A program made the position numbers and the translations under genes. The notes under the pieces are model-generated. The model did not search any database, had not been told where the DNA came from, and worked only from the letters and a program-made list of their open reading frames with translations. This document shows positions 25,148 through 35,165 of a stretch of 64,000 nt of DNA, in pieces (position 1 is the first letter of the stretch; every line of letters begins with the position of its first letter). The stretch is from Paramecium sonneborni (lineage: Eukaryota; Ciliophora; Oligohymenophorea; Peniculida; Parameciidae), in the NCBI GenBank assembly GCA_905182985.1, contig CAJJDN010000074.1, positions 5,940 through 69,939 of the forward strand, given 5' to 3'.

Positions 25148-26641
25148 TCAATTAAAAATTCTTATTATTATTATTTAATTTTATTCATAAAAAGTGGTGT
25201 GTCTGCATCTTCTTCTTTAATAATATCTAAACCATTAGGAGGACTACTACTTGCTTTAATTCTTTCATCCAAGGAATCTAAACTTGAATTACTATCACAT
25301 TTTTAAACTATATCAAAAAATTCTTTAACTTCATCTGGTTTAGTAGAAATAGATTGACATAATGAATTAATTGATTATTAGAAATGAATAGATCTATTTC
25401 TCATTTGTTATGATGTATCTTTATCAGTTTAATGAATAGCATCAATAAAACATTTATTTTTAAAATCATGTTTTACATTCTGATAATCTTCTTAAGATTA
25501 TTAAAGATATTTAATAGCTTAACTTGAATGAGCATTAATTTAAACTTTATTATTTAAAAGCATATCATCTTTTGTATATTATTTAGAATTCAATTTCATA
25601 AATTATAATTAAGAAATTGAATATTTTTGATATAATAATGGATGAACTAAAGCTTCTATAATAATTAATAAATAATTTACATGATGCATTAATTCTCTTA
25701 TTAGGATTAAAAGATAACAATCTTTTAAGTAAATCTTGAGAGAGTAAGTCAAGTGATTTAAATTCTGTTGATAAAAATGATTGTTATTGAATTTCAATAT
25801 CATTGAATTCAATTCTATTTTCAATTATGATTGGTAATCTATTACATAACATTTAATAAGCAATAACTCCAATAGCCCAGATATCAATCAATTCATTATA
25901 ACCAGATCCATTCCATAATTCAGGTGCCTAGTAATTAATATTACCAGTAATAGTCCATAATAATTGGATTTAAATATCTCTCTATTATGTTATAATAAAT
26001 CTTTTTGATACACCAAAATCAATAATTTTTATAGTACTATTATCTTAATCAATTAAAATATTATCTGGTTTAAGATCACGATGGCATAAACCCATTCTAT
26101 GTAAATATTGGATAGCTTCCAAACATTGTCGTATTATAGATAATTTATCATCATATGTAAGTGTATTTTGTTTTAGTAGTTCAAGTAGACTAGGATAAGG
26201 TAAATATTCCATTACTAAATATGAACATTCTGTATTTGTATCAATATAAAGCTTATATGTTCTCACAATTAGAGGATTATTTAGTTTCAAAGTGTTTAGA
26301 AATGTTTATTTCATTATTCCCATTATTTCAGGATCTCCATTTCGAGTAATCTTAACTGCATAAGTTTCATCAGGATTTTATATTTACCAACATTATCTAA
26401 CTACAGAATGAGCTCCTTCTCCTAATATTTTCCCTATCTTATAATCATCTTGAAATTTTCTGTTTCTTTAATCTATTGTAATCTAAAATGTCTCCTCCAT
26501 TAATTCACCATGACTTGAACATTATACATATTCAAGAATTTATGGACTTAATTTTTATATCTATCCTTCTTCATTATTCTAAACAAACAACTCTTTTTTT
26601 ACCCTATCATGTAGTCTTAATAGGTTTGCTTTTTTGTCCAT
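25144..26641 (-). CDS. Serine/threonine protein kinase
   Basis: 490 residues from ATG 26641 to TGA 25144-25146, with one 25-nt intron at 25656-25680. A short N-terminal segment is followed by the full kinase core: glycine loop GEGAHSVVRQ, YAVKITR lysine, catalytic loop HRDLKPDN, DFG (IIDFGVSKRF), and APELW after the activation segment, so it should be active. CAMK-like features are plausible, but I do not assign a subfamily. The C-terminal 170 residues are Ser/Gln-rich and low in structure. The gene is divergent from the small basic-protein gene with 13 nt between the two ATGs. Its stop overlaps the next gene's start. Confidence 0.9.
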
Positions 26642-26654
26642 TATATTAATAATT

Positions 26655-27087
26655 ATGCCAAAAAAACGTCGTCAACAATCTGATTTTTGGGACACTGTTC
26701 ATGATATTAAAAAACTCACTTAACCATATCAAACACACCATAAAAAACATTTTATAGAAAAGCCTGGCAAAAAAAAAGTACCTATTTTATCTATACAATA
26801 AGTAAAAAGGATAAAACATGCCTTTACCTATTTTAAATGGTATTAGAAAGAAATACATAAGTGATGTTAAATAAGAACAAGAACATAATATTGAACATAA
26901 CATCTAATATCGATCAGACATGAAGAAAGACTCAACTTTGTTAAAAACCATAAAATAAAAAAAAAATTCATTTTAAAAAAATCAATATAAATTTAAGAAT
27001 ATGAAGGCTAAAGGAGCAGGTAAATTCGAGAATGGTGCTCTCAAATTCTCCAATAAAGAGCTCAAAAAATTCAATTAAAACAAATGA
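26655..27087 (+). CDS. Small basic protein, possibly nucleolar
   Basis: 135 residues in two exons, 26655-26777 and 26803-27087, separated by a 25-nt intron. The protein is strongly basic (starting MPKKRRQQSDFWDTVHDIKK) and ends with a Gly/Lys segment, KAKGAGKFENGALKFSNKEL. That ending recalls the C-terminus of C1orf131/DUF4602-type nucleolar proteins, but the likeness is weak. It shares a 13-nt intergenic space with the divergent kinase gene. Confidence 0.7.
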
Positions 27088-28733
27088 CTTCATTATATTT
27101 TAAAAATAAATAAAAATATATAGTAGTATATCATATTTTATTCTTATATTGATATCAATCAATTATCTTTAAATTTTATTTACTTCTAATTATTCTACTA
27201 GGATCTTCTTATTTCATTTATTAATTATAATTCATTATTTCATGTTCTCAATACAAGTAGTATAACATTTAAATACTCCTAAGATTAAATATTTTTGAAA
27301 ATATTTAGATCCAGGGAAATATTGTATATAATTTAAGAATATTTACACCTATTTAATTTTTAGAAACAGATATTGATGTTTTTTCATAAAATATTCATGG
27401 ATTTCTATCCTTATTTTTATCATCTTTAACATACTTACTTTTCATTTTTATACTGACTATGTAATTACAACAATTAACATAAGAAGTTTATTCTTAAACT
27501 AAAAAATACTATTTAGGAACAATATCCTTCTTTAAAATATTTTATAAGATTTATATCACATTTATTATTGATCTTCATGAGTTTAAATAAAACTTAAGGA
27601 AATGGAAATTTAAAGATATTTAATAATCTTATGATTTTCAAAATATTAAAATCAAATAAAGAAGAAATTGCTATTTTTTCATTAGATTGATAATAATTCA
27701 TATTTCACCAATATCAAATATAAATTAAATTCTTCTAATGCTAAGCGTCAAAAATATAATTTCTAGTTATATAGATTTCGTTAAATTTGATAAAATTTTA
27801 TTTAATCTTGTTATTACATATAAATAATTATAAATATTTGAATTAGCTGAAAAAAATAGATGTAAATATCTTGAAATTTAACTCCAGAAATTTAGAAACC
27901 TGTACTTTTTTTATTAACGTGGTATAATTGTATTTTTTTAAATTAAAATGAATTTATGATCAATCAGAAAAGACCTTGAATTTCAACTGGCTCATTTTAA
28001 TGGAAAATCAATACAAGAAAAATAAGTATTGCTAGACAGATTGAAAGAAATTGCAAAAATTCTTTTTGCTTTTGTTAGAGAAATTTGCAATGAATGTCTA
28101 CAGAGAGGGAATTTCTCCTCTAATTTTATATTTTTTTAAACTCTTCATTTTTCTCAATTTTAATATATTAGCTTTGTATTTATTTTTTTTCCCTAATTAT
28201 ATAAGGCTTCTAGATCTATTTTTTCCTCTAGGCCAACATCTAAATAAATTTTCATAATAATACCTGATCTGATTTTGAATGTATGTTGTATTATATCAAG
28301 TATAATGGTTTCGGATTAAGTCTTCTAATATTATCTAGAGATTGATTTTCAATTTCGAAGAATTTTGATTCTTCATACAAGGATTATGAATTTAATGCTG
28401 ATTTCATTATGTGTAATTATTTAATAAAGATTCCATTTTAGGAATTATATTCTTATATCGAATTTAATTTTCAGTAACTTTTATTAACATTCTCCTTTAT
28501 TCATACTTTTTATCCTTTTGTTAATACTTTATATAAAATTAATCTATCACTTTTTAAAATGAATATGACATTATAATATCTTATTTTAATGGCAAATAAA
28601 GAATTAAACTTTTAATGACAGAGGATAAAAAAAAAAAAAAAAATAAAATAATTGAAATAATAAGAAAAAAGAAAGAAAAATTAGCTATTAAACACTAATT
28701 TTATTTATTTAGCAATAAAATTTATTTTACAAA
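27088..28733. other. Gene-poor 1.6 kb
   Basis: No complete gene is visible. An ATG-less open stretch at 27960-28562 is listed separately. The end of the interval contains an A-run followed by AT-rich leader sequence of the EF-hand gene. Confidence 0.5.
27960..28562 (+). pseudogene. Open frame without a start codon, possible gene remnant
   Basis: About 200 codons are open between TGA 27957-27959 and TGA 28560-28562. The first quarter looks protein-like, with DLEFQLAHFNGKSIQEKQ and VREICNECLQRGN. The rest is Phe/Ile-rich, like much non-coding A+T-rich DNA, and there is no ATG in the protein-like part. With only TGA as stop, open stretches of this length can arise by chance. I rate it a remnant or an exon of an unseen gene. 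Confidence 0.2.
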
Positions 28734-30431
28734 ATGTACCTTTCATCAAGAACATAAGGAAGATTAGCAAATCTAATTATTACGATAACTGAAGGGGAAA
28801 AAAAAACTGAAATAGCTAGATAAGTATTGGCTGAGTAAAAAATGTTTGAACCCTACACAGCATTCAGAAGATTAGATTAATTAAGATCAGGTGAATTAAC
28901 TGTAGCAGACATTACAGACTTTTTGGCTGATAATAAGATCTTCCCAACATAAGTTTAGGTTGAATATTTGTTTAGAAGATTGGATTTGAATCATGATGGT
29001 AGAATCACATATCCAGAGTAATTTTTATAGAATATTAAAAAGTTTTGTTAAGGCCATTTTACCAAAGGAAGACTCAAGGTTAAGATAGATTGCTTCATTA
29101 AGAGATAGCTATTACATTGAAGTAAATATGCTATTACCAACAGAAGTTGAATGGGGTCTTTCAAGAGTTTTATAATAAGAAGTTTAAAATTTCAAGTAAT
29201 TGTTTAATATAATAAATTTTCTTTAGTTCTATTACAGCAGCATAAGAAATTTTGACAGCCAGTGTAGATTTTACTTCTTTAGATGCATTTAGATGTATAG
29301 ATTAACTTTATATTGGATATATCACAATAGATAGGTATATAGTAAATATATATTAATAGCTTATAATCCTTTTTGAGAGCAAATGGTGCTAAATTAACAT
29401 TTGATGAATTATAAGCTTTCTTTAGAGTAGTTGATTCTGATGAAGATGGTAGAATTACTTATTCTGAATTGTTGGAAGCTATTACTTTTGTTCCAGATTA
29501 TTTCTAAAAGGAAAGGCAGATTGTAAATGAATTAAGAAAAAGTAGAGAAAGAATTACATAACTTGAAAAAGAGAGAGAAGTTTTAGATGATTTATAAAGA
29601 AGTAGAGAGAGAGTTGATGATTTAAGAAGAAGTAGAGAGAGATTAGAATAATATCAAGATTTATAAAGAAGTAGAGAGAGACTTGAAGATTTAAGAAAAA
29701 GTAGAGAAAGATTGGATGATTTAAGAAGAAGTAGAGAGAGATTAAATTAATTGGAAGAATTATAAAAAAGTAGATAAAGAATAGAGTAATTTGAAGAGTT
29801 GAAAAAGAGTAGGGAGAGATAAGCATAAATGGATGAATTGCGAAAAAGTAGAGAAAGACTTGATGATTTAAGAAGAAGTAGAGAGAGATTGGAATAATTA
29901 GAGTAAGAAAGAAAGAACACTGAATAATTGGAGGAACTACGAAAATCAAGAAGTAGAATAGAAGAATTGTAGAAGTAAAGAAGAAGGATAGAAGAATTGA
30001 GAACAAGTTAAGAAAGGTTGGATGCTTTGAAGAGAAATAGAGAAGATTTAGAATTGAGGAGAAGTTAAGAGAGACTTAATGAATTAAAAAAGAGTAGAGA
30101 AAGATTGGAATAAATAGAAGCATTAAAATAGAGTAGAGAATAATAGAGAGCATTAGATGAATTAAGATAAAGTAGAGAGAGATTAGAATAATTGAGAATG
30201 TCATAAAATAGAATAGATTAATTAGAAAATGAGAGAAAAGCATTATAAAGAAGTAGATAATTGGAGAGAGAGATACAGTATGAAAGATAAAGAAGTAGAG
30301 AGAGATTAGAGAGATTAGAATTAGAAGCTTAATTATAAAGAGAAAGAGAAAGAGCATTAGAATAGGAAATAGTGACATAAAGTAAGATTGTGCAGAGTAG
30401 AATTTATGATACCCCTTAGAGATTTTATTGA
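28734..30431 (+). CDS. EF-hand protein with a long SRERL-repeat coiled-coil tail
   Basis: 538 residues in four exons: 28734-29017, 29043-29195, 29227-29334 and 29360-30431, with introns of 25, 31 and 25 nt. Two canonical calcium loops are visible: DLNHDGRITYPD (residues about 84-95) and DSDEDGRITYSE (about 207-218). Each is preceded by a degenerate partner (RLDQLRSGELTVAD; CIDQLYIGYITID), giving two EF-hand pairs. From about residue 240 to 520 the chain is a charged helix built of 10- to 13-residue units around SRERLDDLRR. It must form a long coiled coil or single alpha helix. This suggests a calcium-responsive cytoskeletal filament or linker, but no named family is recognised. The tail's repeats create long Phe/Leu-rich minus-strand shadow frames. 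Confidence 0.88.
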
Positions 30432-30469
30432 TTATTGAGATAATAAAATAAAATTAAATTTTGTTTAAT

Positions 30470-30880
30470 ATGAATATCATTCAATTTTAATTATTTGAAA
30501 ACACAGTTAAAGTTAGTATGACCTTATTTAGAAATGCTATATAATGTATAGTGAGTGATACAAATAAATTTGGAAGTGTTTTGATAGCTGAATGTGAAAA
30601 ATTGAGTGAAGATGAAAATATTTATGATGTAAAAACTAAATTTGGATCAAGAGAAATAGTTGAATATGAATATTTTGCTAGGAGAATTATTGAGGAAATG
30701 TATAATTCAAAAAGAATAGTTGCAGAAATGTAAAAAAAATATTAGACATAAGAAAAGCAATTTAATATATTTTTAGGTAAAAAACTTTTGTTATTTATTT
30801 CTTTAAATGAGAGAGAAAACATAAATAAAATAAAAGTGATTCTTGAAGAAATTAGGGTAAATCTAATTAATTTGATATGA
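30470..30880 (+). CDS. Proteasome assembly chaperone 4-like protein
   Basis: 136 residues, intronless, ATG 30470 to TGA 30878-30880. The N-terminal segment FENTVKVSMTLFRNAIQCIV and the following order of elements resemble PSMG4/PAC4: a strand-turn-strand reading KFGSVLIAEC, a long helix with FARRIIEEMY, a strand KKLLLFISLN, and an amphipathic C-terminal helix. The protein has the length of that family. In other eukaryotes PAC4 pairs with PAC3 to help build the 20S alpha ring. The identity is by pattern only and could be wrong. I chose the ATG at 30470 over 30518 because the extra 16 residues fit the family start. Confidence 0.55.
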
Positions 30881-30916
30881 TAATAATTAAGTATATTTAA
30901 TAATATTTTTAAATAT

Positions 30917-31673
30917 ATGATAAATATATAACCAAGAACAAGAGAATAAAGAGTAAATAAATGAAAATATTAGATAATAGGAAGCATAAAAAGATAAGGA
31001 TTTAATTGAGAAGACAAGAATAGATTAAAGAGGTGAAAATAGTAATAGATATAATAGTTGGATTTGAAGCAAGAGGATTAGGAGTGGGAACTTTGATACA
31101 TTAAGCAACACCATAATCATCACTTTATGTTGCAGGTAAGAATAATAATAATAAAAGAAAATGAGAGATTTGATAAAGACTTTGCTATAGCAGATAAAAG
31201 ATAAAGAGATTTATAACTATAGTAGAAAGGATAAGTAATTGATAAGAGAAGAATGGAAGGATTAGATAGAGAAACTAAAAAATGGGAATATTAAGAGAAA
31301 TTAGAATAAAAGGGTTAATAAAAACTTATTATGTAGACTCAAACTTAAACTTAAGGAAAGAGAAATTAAAATGGGTATAAATTATAAAATTTTAATTATT
31401 AGATTAGCTTATAATCCTATTACCTTATAGTATGATAAAACTTAATAAGGAAATTCATTAAAAGAATAAGATGATTAAGTAAAAGTTCGTCAATATGTAA
31501 GAGCTTAAAATCTAGATTAAAAAGGAAATGCTGGATTTAATATATTAACAGGAGAATCTCGTAATGGAGTTGAATAGATTGTACCAAATCATTTAAAGAA
31601 TTAATATTAATAAAAACTTAGAGATCATGAATAACATTTACAGATAAAAACTCATTCTTAATTTAATAATTGA
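30917..31673 (+). CDS. Conserved-looking hypothetical protein, five short exons
   Basis: 216 residues in five exons: 30917-30952, 30981-31041, 31070-31135, 31158-31374 and 31403-31673, with introns of 28, 28, 22 and 28 nt. The frame is closed only when all are removed, which supports the model. The protein is Gln/Lys/Glu-rich with short ordered islands, RGLGVGTLIHQATPQSS and AYNPITLQYDK, and a segment ending GFNILTGESR. These Gly/Pro islands in a charged background are reminiscent of small axonemal proteins. That is only an impression and I name no family. Confidence 0.7.
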
Positions 31674-31709
31674 ATTAAATAATGATGAAATTATATATAT
31701 AATAAATAA

Positions 31710-32535
31710 ATGGATTATTATAAAGTATTAGAATTGCCAAGAAGTGCAAATGAAGCAGAAATTAAGAAAGCATATAGAAAGTTAGCACTTAAATGGCATC
31801 CAGTATTTATATAAAAAATTGTTAATAGGATAAAAATCCAGATAATAAAGATATTGCAACAAAAAAGTTTAAAGAAATAGCAGAAGCTTATGAAGTACTT
31901 TCAAAACCTGAGAAGAAATCTCATTATGATAAATATGGACATCAATAACCACCTTCGACTCCAAATTATTAATAATCTAACAATTATGGAAATAATCAAT
32001 ATTAACAAAACTTTAATGATTTTTAAGGATTTTCTTCAGGATTCTAAAATGAATTTAATAATTTCAATAATAGATCTAATAAATATACAGAATAATCTTT
32101 TGGATTCCCTTAATTTAATAGAATGCCAGATTTGAATAGATTCTTTTTTGGTGATAATTTTGATCCATTTGAAGTTTTCTAGAACTTTTTCAAAAATGAT
32201 CCATTTTTTAATTAAGACTTTTTTGGAAATAATTAATAATAAAAAACAAGTTTAACAAAAGCAAATTCTTATAAGAGTGACTTTGATGATGATTTCTTCA
32301 AACCAGTTTACTAAAATAGTTCTAATTAAAATATTAATTAGATCAGAGGGTAAACTCATAAAACAATATAATCTACTACAACTACAATGTAAATTAAGAT
32401 AATAAATAATTTAGGAATGGTTAAACAGTTTAAAGAGTTAAAACAACAATAATTCATCCAGATGGAAGAAAAGAAATAAAAGAAGAGATAAAACCATTAT
32501 CTTAGTTATAAAAACATAACAGTGCCATTTACTGA
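31710..32535 (+). CDS. DnaJ (Hsp40) class B-type co-chaperone
   Basis: 257 residues in exons 31710-31802, 31829-32388 and 32415-32535, with two 26-nt introns. The J domain is at the N-terminus: [32 protein letters not shown], then [18 protein letters not shown]. The HPD triplet that stimulates Hsp70 ATPase is split between exons 1 and 2. A Gln/Asn/Phe-rich linker follows, then a C-terminal piece with [18 protein letters not shown]. This matches the DNAJB2/B6-like layout without zinc fingers. Cytosolic Hsp70 partner activity is expected. Confidence 0.9.
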
Positions 32536-32620
32536 TAATATTATTATATAATTGAAAATAAGATATTAGACAATTTTGTTGTTTATTCATTTTTATTTAT
32601 GGTATTAAAATATTAAAACA

Positions 32621-33242
32621 ATGTCTAAAGATAAATAAGATTAAGATTTATAAAACTTAACTCTAGCCGAACTATAAAAGATAAAAGATGAAAAAAGGTT
32701 TGATAAACTTTTAAATGATGAATAACAAAAAAGGGAAGAGTTATAAATGAAGAATGAGAGAAATATTATATAAAATGAAGAATCTAATTAAACTATTAAA
32801 TTATCATCAGATGATCCTTCTGAACTATATGAGAAATTAAAAGAGAAATGGGGACTTTAAGAGAAATAGACTTTAAAAGATGATAGTAAATTTTAACGAT
32901 TATAAAATTTTAGTTAGTTCTAATTAGACAAAAAGCAAATTAGAGATTTTATTAGAAGAAAGAAGAAATAGAAAACCACCTAAACTCTAATAAATTTAAA
33001 ATGATTACATATAAAAAATATAAGATGAAACAGTGGTCGATTCTGTATATAGCAAAGAAGGACCTATGCCAAAAACTATTTAATAAATGTTGACAGAATA
33101 TTAAGGAATTAAAGGAGCTGTTAATATTGGTTAAGAATGGACAGATATTATATAATAAGGTGTGAAAACCAATTTAAAAAATTAAGAATAAGCTGCAAAT
33201 AGTAATAATTTAGAATATAAAGTTTAGACTACTTTTGGTTGA
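32621..33242 (+). CDS. Hypothetical charged protein
   Basis: 197 residues in exons 32621-32885 and 32914-33242, with a 28-nt intron. The N-terminal half is acidic/Gln-rich helix (LAELQKIKDEKRFDKLLNDE). The C-terminal half contains PMPKTIQQMLTEYQGIKGAV and GQEWTDIIQQGVKTNLKN and looks folded. No family is recognised. Its TGA overlaps the ATG of the next gene by one base (TGATG). The second exon is repeated after the N at 34022. Confidence 0.75.
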
Positions 33243-33538
33243 TGGCCAAAAAAGGTCGTTTAGGAGTAGATGGTTTTGCTATTGCTTTTGGGATCTTTGG
33301 CATAATATTATTACCAATATATTTTTATTAGAGATAGAATAGAAGAAGAGGAGCTTATAAATAAGAAATTAAAATTGTATCTGGAGTTAAAGATTGGGAA
33401 AATTCAACTTTGGATATTGATGATGTTTCAGTTTAATAAACTTATTATACATTATTTTCAGAAGAAATACAAGAACTTATGAAAAAGAAAATGCAAGTTT
33501 AACAACAAATAAGCAAACTTTTAGGAAGAGAAAAATGA
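33242..33538 (+). CDS. Small single-span membrane protein
   Basis: 98 residues, intronless, ending at TGA 33536-33538. After a basic start (MAKKGRLGVDG) comes one membrane helix (FAIAFGIFGIILLPIYFYQ). An Arg-rich positive-inside-type stretch and a soluble, acidic-then-basic tail (YYTLFSEEIQELMKKKMQ) follow. The size and layout are like a small mitochondrial-complex or ER subunit, but I recognise no family. It starts within the stop codon of the preceding gene. A second copy lies at 34386-34682 in the duplicated block. Confidence 0.7.
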
Positions 33539-33616
33539 TTAACATTATGATTTATTTATTTAAATATATGATTTATATGTAATATATATATATATAATTT
33601 ATTATTAACTATACTT

Positions 33617-34021
33617 ATGAAAAAGGTTGTTTAAAAAATCTAAAGCTTAAAAAATATTTCTTAAATCATAGCTTAAGGAGATCATGCTGTTACAGTAAAG
33701 AATATGTTAAATGCTTTTGAAAAATAAACAAAAGAAGATTTAAGTTATTTGGAAAAGAATTTGTTAAAGATATTCCCACTTTTTAATTTGATAAAGAAAT
33801 AACTAAAATCATAATCAAAATTTTATGAACTTATATCTCATCTTTTAATTGAGAACTTTTAAAACAATTAGGTTATTTTTTATAAAGGGGATATTGGAAG
33901 AAAAATGTATTTTGTTCTCTCTGGTCGTCTTTTGAGCTACCCTTATGATTTTCGAGATATAAGTATTTAAATTTTTGATTAGAGATAAACATACCGCAAA
34001 TAAGGAACTAAATGTAGGAGA
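33617..34021 (+). pseudogene. Truncated 5' copy of the cyclic-nucleotide-binding gene
   Basis: The reading frame starts at ATG 33617 and is cut by the contig end at the N. The same sequence, complete, begins at 34761. It is almost certainly the same locus seen twice. Confidence 0.85.
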
Positions 34022-34022
34022 N
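34022..34022. other. Single-N assembly gap
   Basis: An isolated N lies between the two copies of the 1143-bp block. Confidence 0.98.
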
Positions 34023-35165
34023 GATGATAGTAAATTTTAACGATTATAAAATTTTAGTTAGTTCTAATTAGACAAAAAGCAAATTAGAGATTTTATTAGA
34101 AGAAAGAAGAAATAGAAAACCACCTAAACTCTAATAAATTTAAAATGATTACATATAAAAAATATAAGATGAAACAGTGGTCGATTCTGTATATAGCAAA
34201 GAAGGACCTATGCCAAAAACTATTTAATAAATGTTGACAGAATATTAAGGAATTAAAGGAGCTGTTAATATTGGTTAAGAATGGACAGATATTATATAAT
34301 AAGGTGTGAAAACCAATTTAAAAAATTAAGAATAAGCTGCAAATAGTAATAATTTAGAATATAAAGTTTAGACTACTTTTGGTTGATGGCCAAAAAAGGT
34401 CGTTTAGGAGTAGATGGTTTTGCTATTGCTTTTGGGATCTTTGGCATAATATTATTACCAATATATTTTTATTAGAGATAGAATAGAAGAAGAGGAGCTT
34501 ATAAATAAGAAATTAAAATTGTATCTGGAGTTAAAGATTGGGAAAATTCAACTTTGGATATTGATGATGTTTCAGTTTAATAAACTTATTATACATTATT
34601 TTCAGAAGAAATACAAGAACTTATGAAAAAGAAAATGCAAGTTTAACAACAAATAAGCAAACTTTTAGGAAGAGAAAAATGATTAACATTATGATTTATT
34701 TATTTAAATATATGATTTATATGTAATATATATATATATAATTTATTATTAACTATACTTATGAAAAAGGTTGTTTAAAAAATCTAAAGCTTAAAAAATA
34801 TTTCTTAAATCATAGCTTAAGGAGATCATGCTGTTACAGTAAAGAATATGTTAAATGCTTTTGAAAAATAAACAAAAGAAGATTTAAGTTATTTGGAAAA
34901 GAATTTGTTAAAGATATTCCCACTTTTTAATTTGATAAAGAAATAACTAAAATCATAATCAAAATTTTATGAACTTATATCTCATCTTTTAATTGAGAAC
35001 TTTTAAAACAATTAGGTTATTTTTTATAAAGGGGATATTGGAAGAAAAATGTATTTTGTTCTCTCTGGTCGTCTTTTGAGCTACCCTTATGATTTTCGAG
35101 ATATAAGTATTTAAATTTTTGATTAGAGATAAACATACCGCAAATAAGGAACTAAATGTAGGAGA
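34023..35165. repeat. Copy 2 of the 1143-bp duplication, with duplicate gene parts
   Basis: This repeats 32879-34021. Within it, 34058-34386 is a headless second copy of exon 2 of the charged protein and 34386-34682 is a second copy of the 98-residue membrane protein. After 35165 the sequence continues uniquely through the cyclic-nucleotide-binding gene. Both gene copies are probably artefacts. Confidence 0.9.

Larger units (their letters stand above)
32879..34021. repeat. Copy 1 of a 1143-bp direct duplication ending at an N
   Basis: This block ends at the base before the N at 34022 and is repeated at 34023-35165. It covers exon 2 of the hypothetical charged protein, the small membrane protein and the start of the cyclic-nucleotide-binding gene. 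Confidence 0.9.

Noticed and set aside
29041..29056. Frameshift in the EF-hand gene
   Set aside because: A 25-nt GT...AG intron at 29018-29042 restores the frame and the calcium loop.
29554..30378. Long minus-strand Phe/Leu/Ile-rich frames opposite the EF-hand gene
   Set aside because: They are shadows of the SRERL-repeat coding sequence; the repeated AGAAGTAGAGAGAG pattern leaves the complement free of stops.
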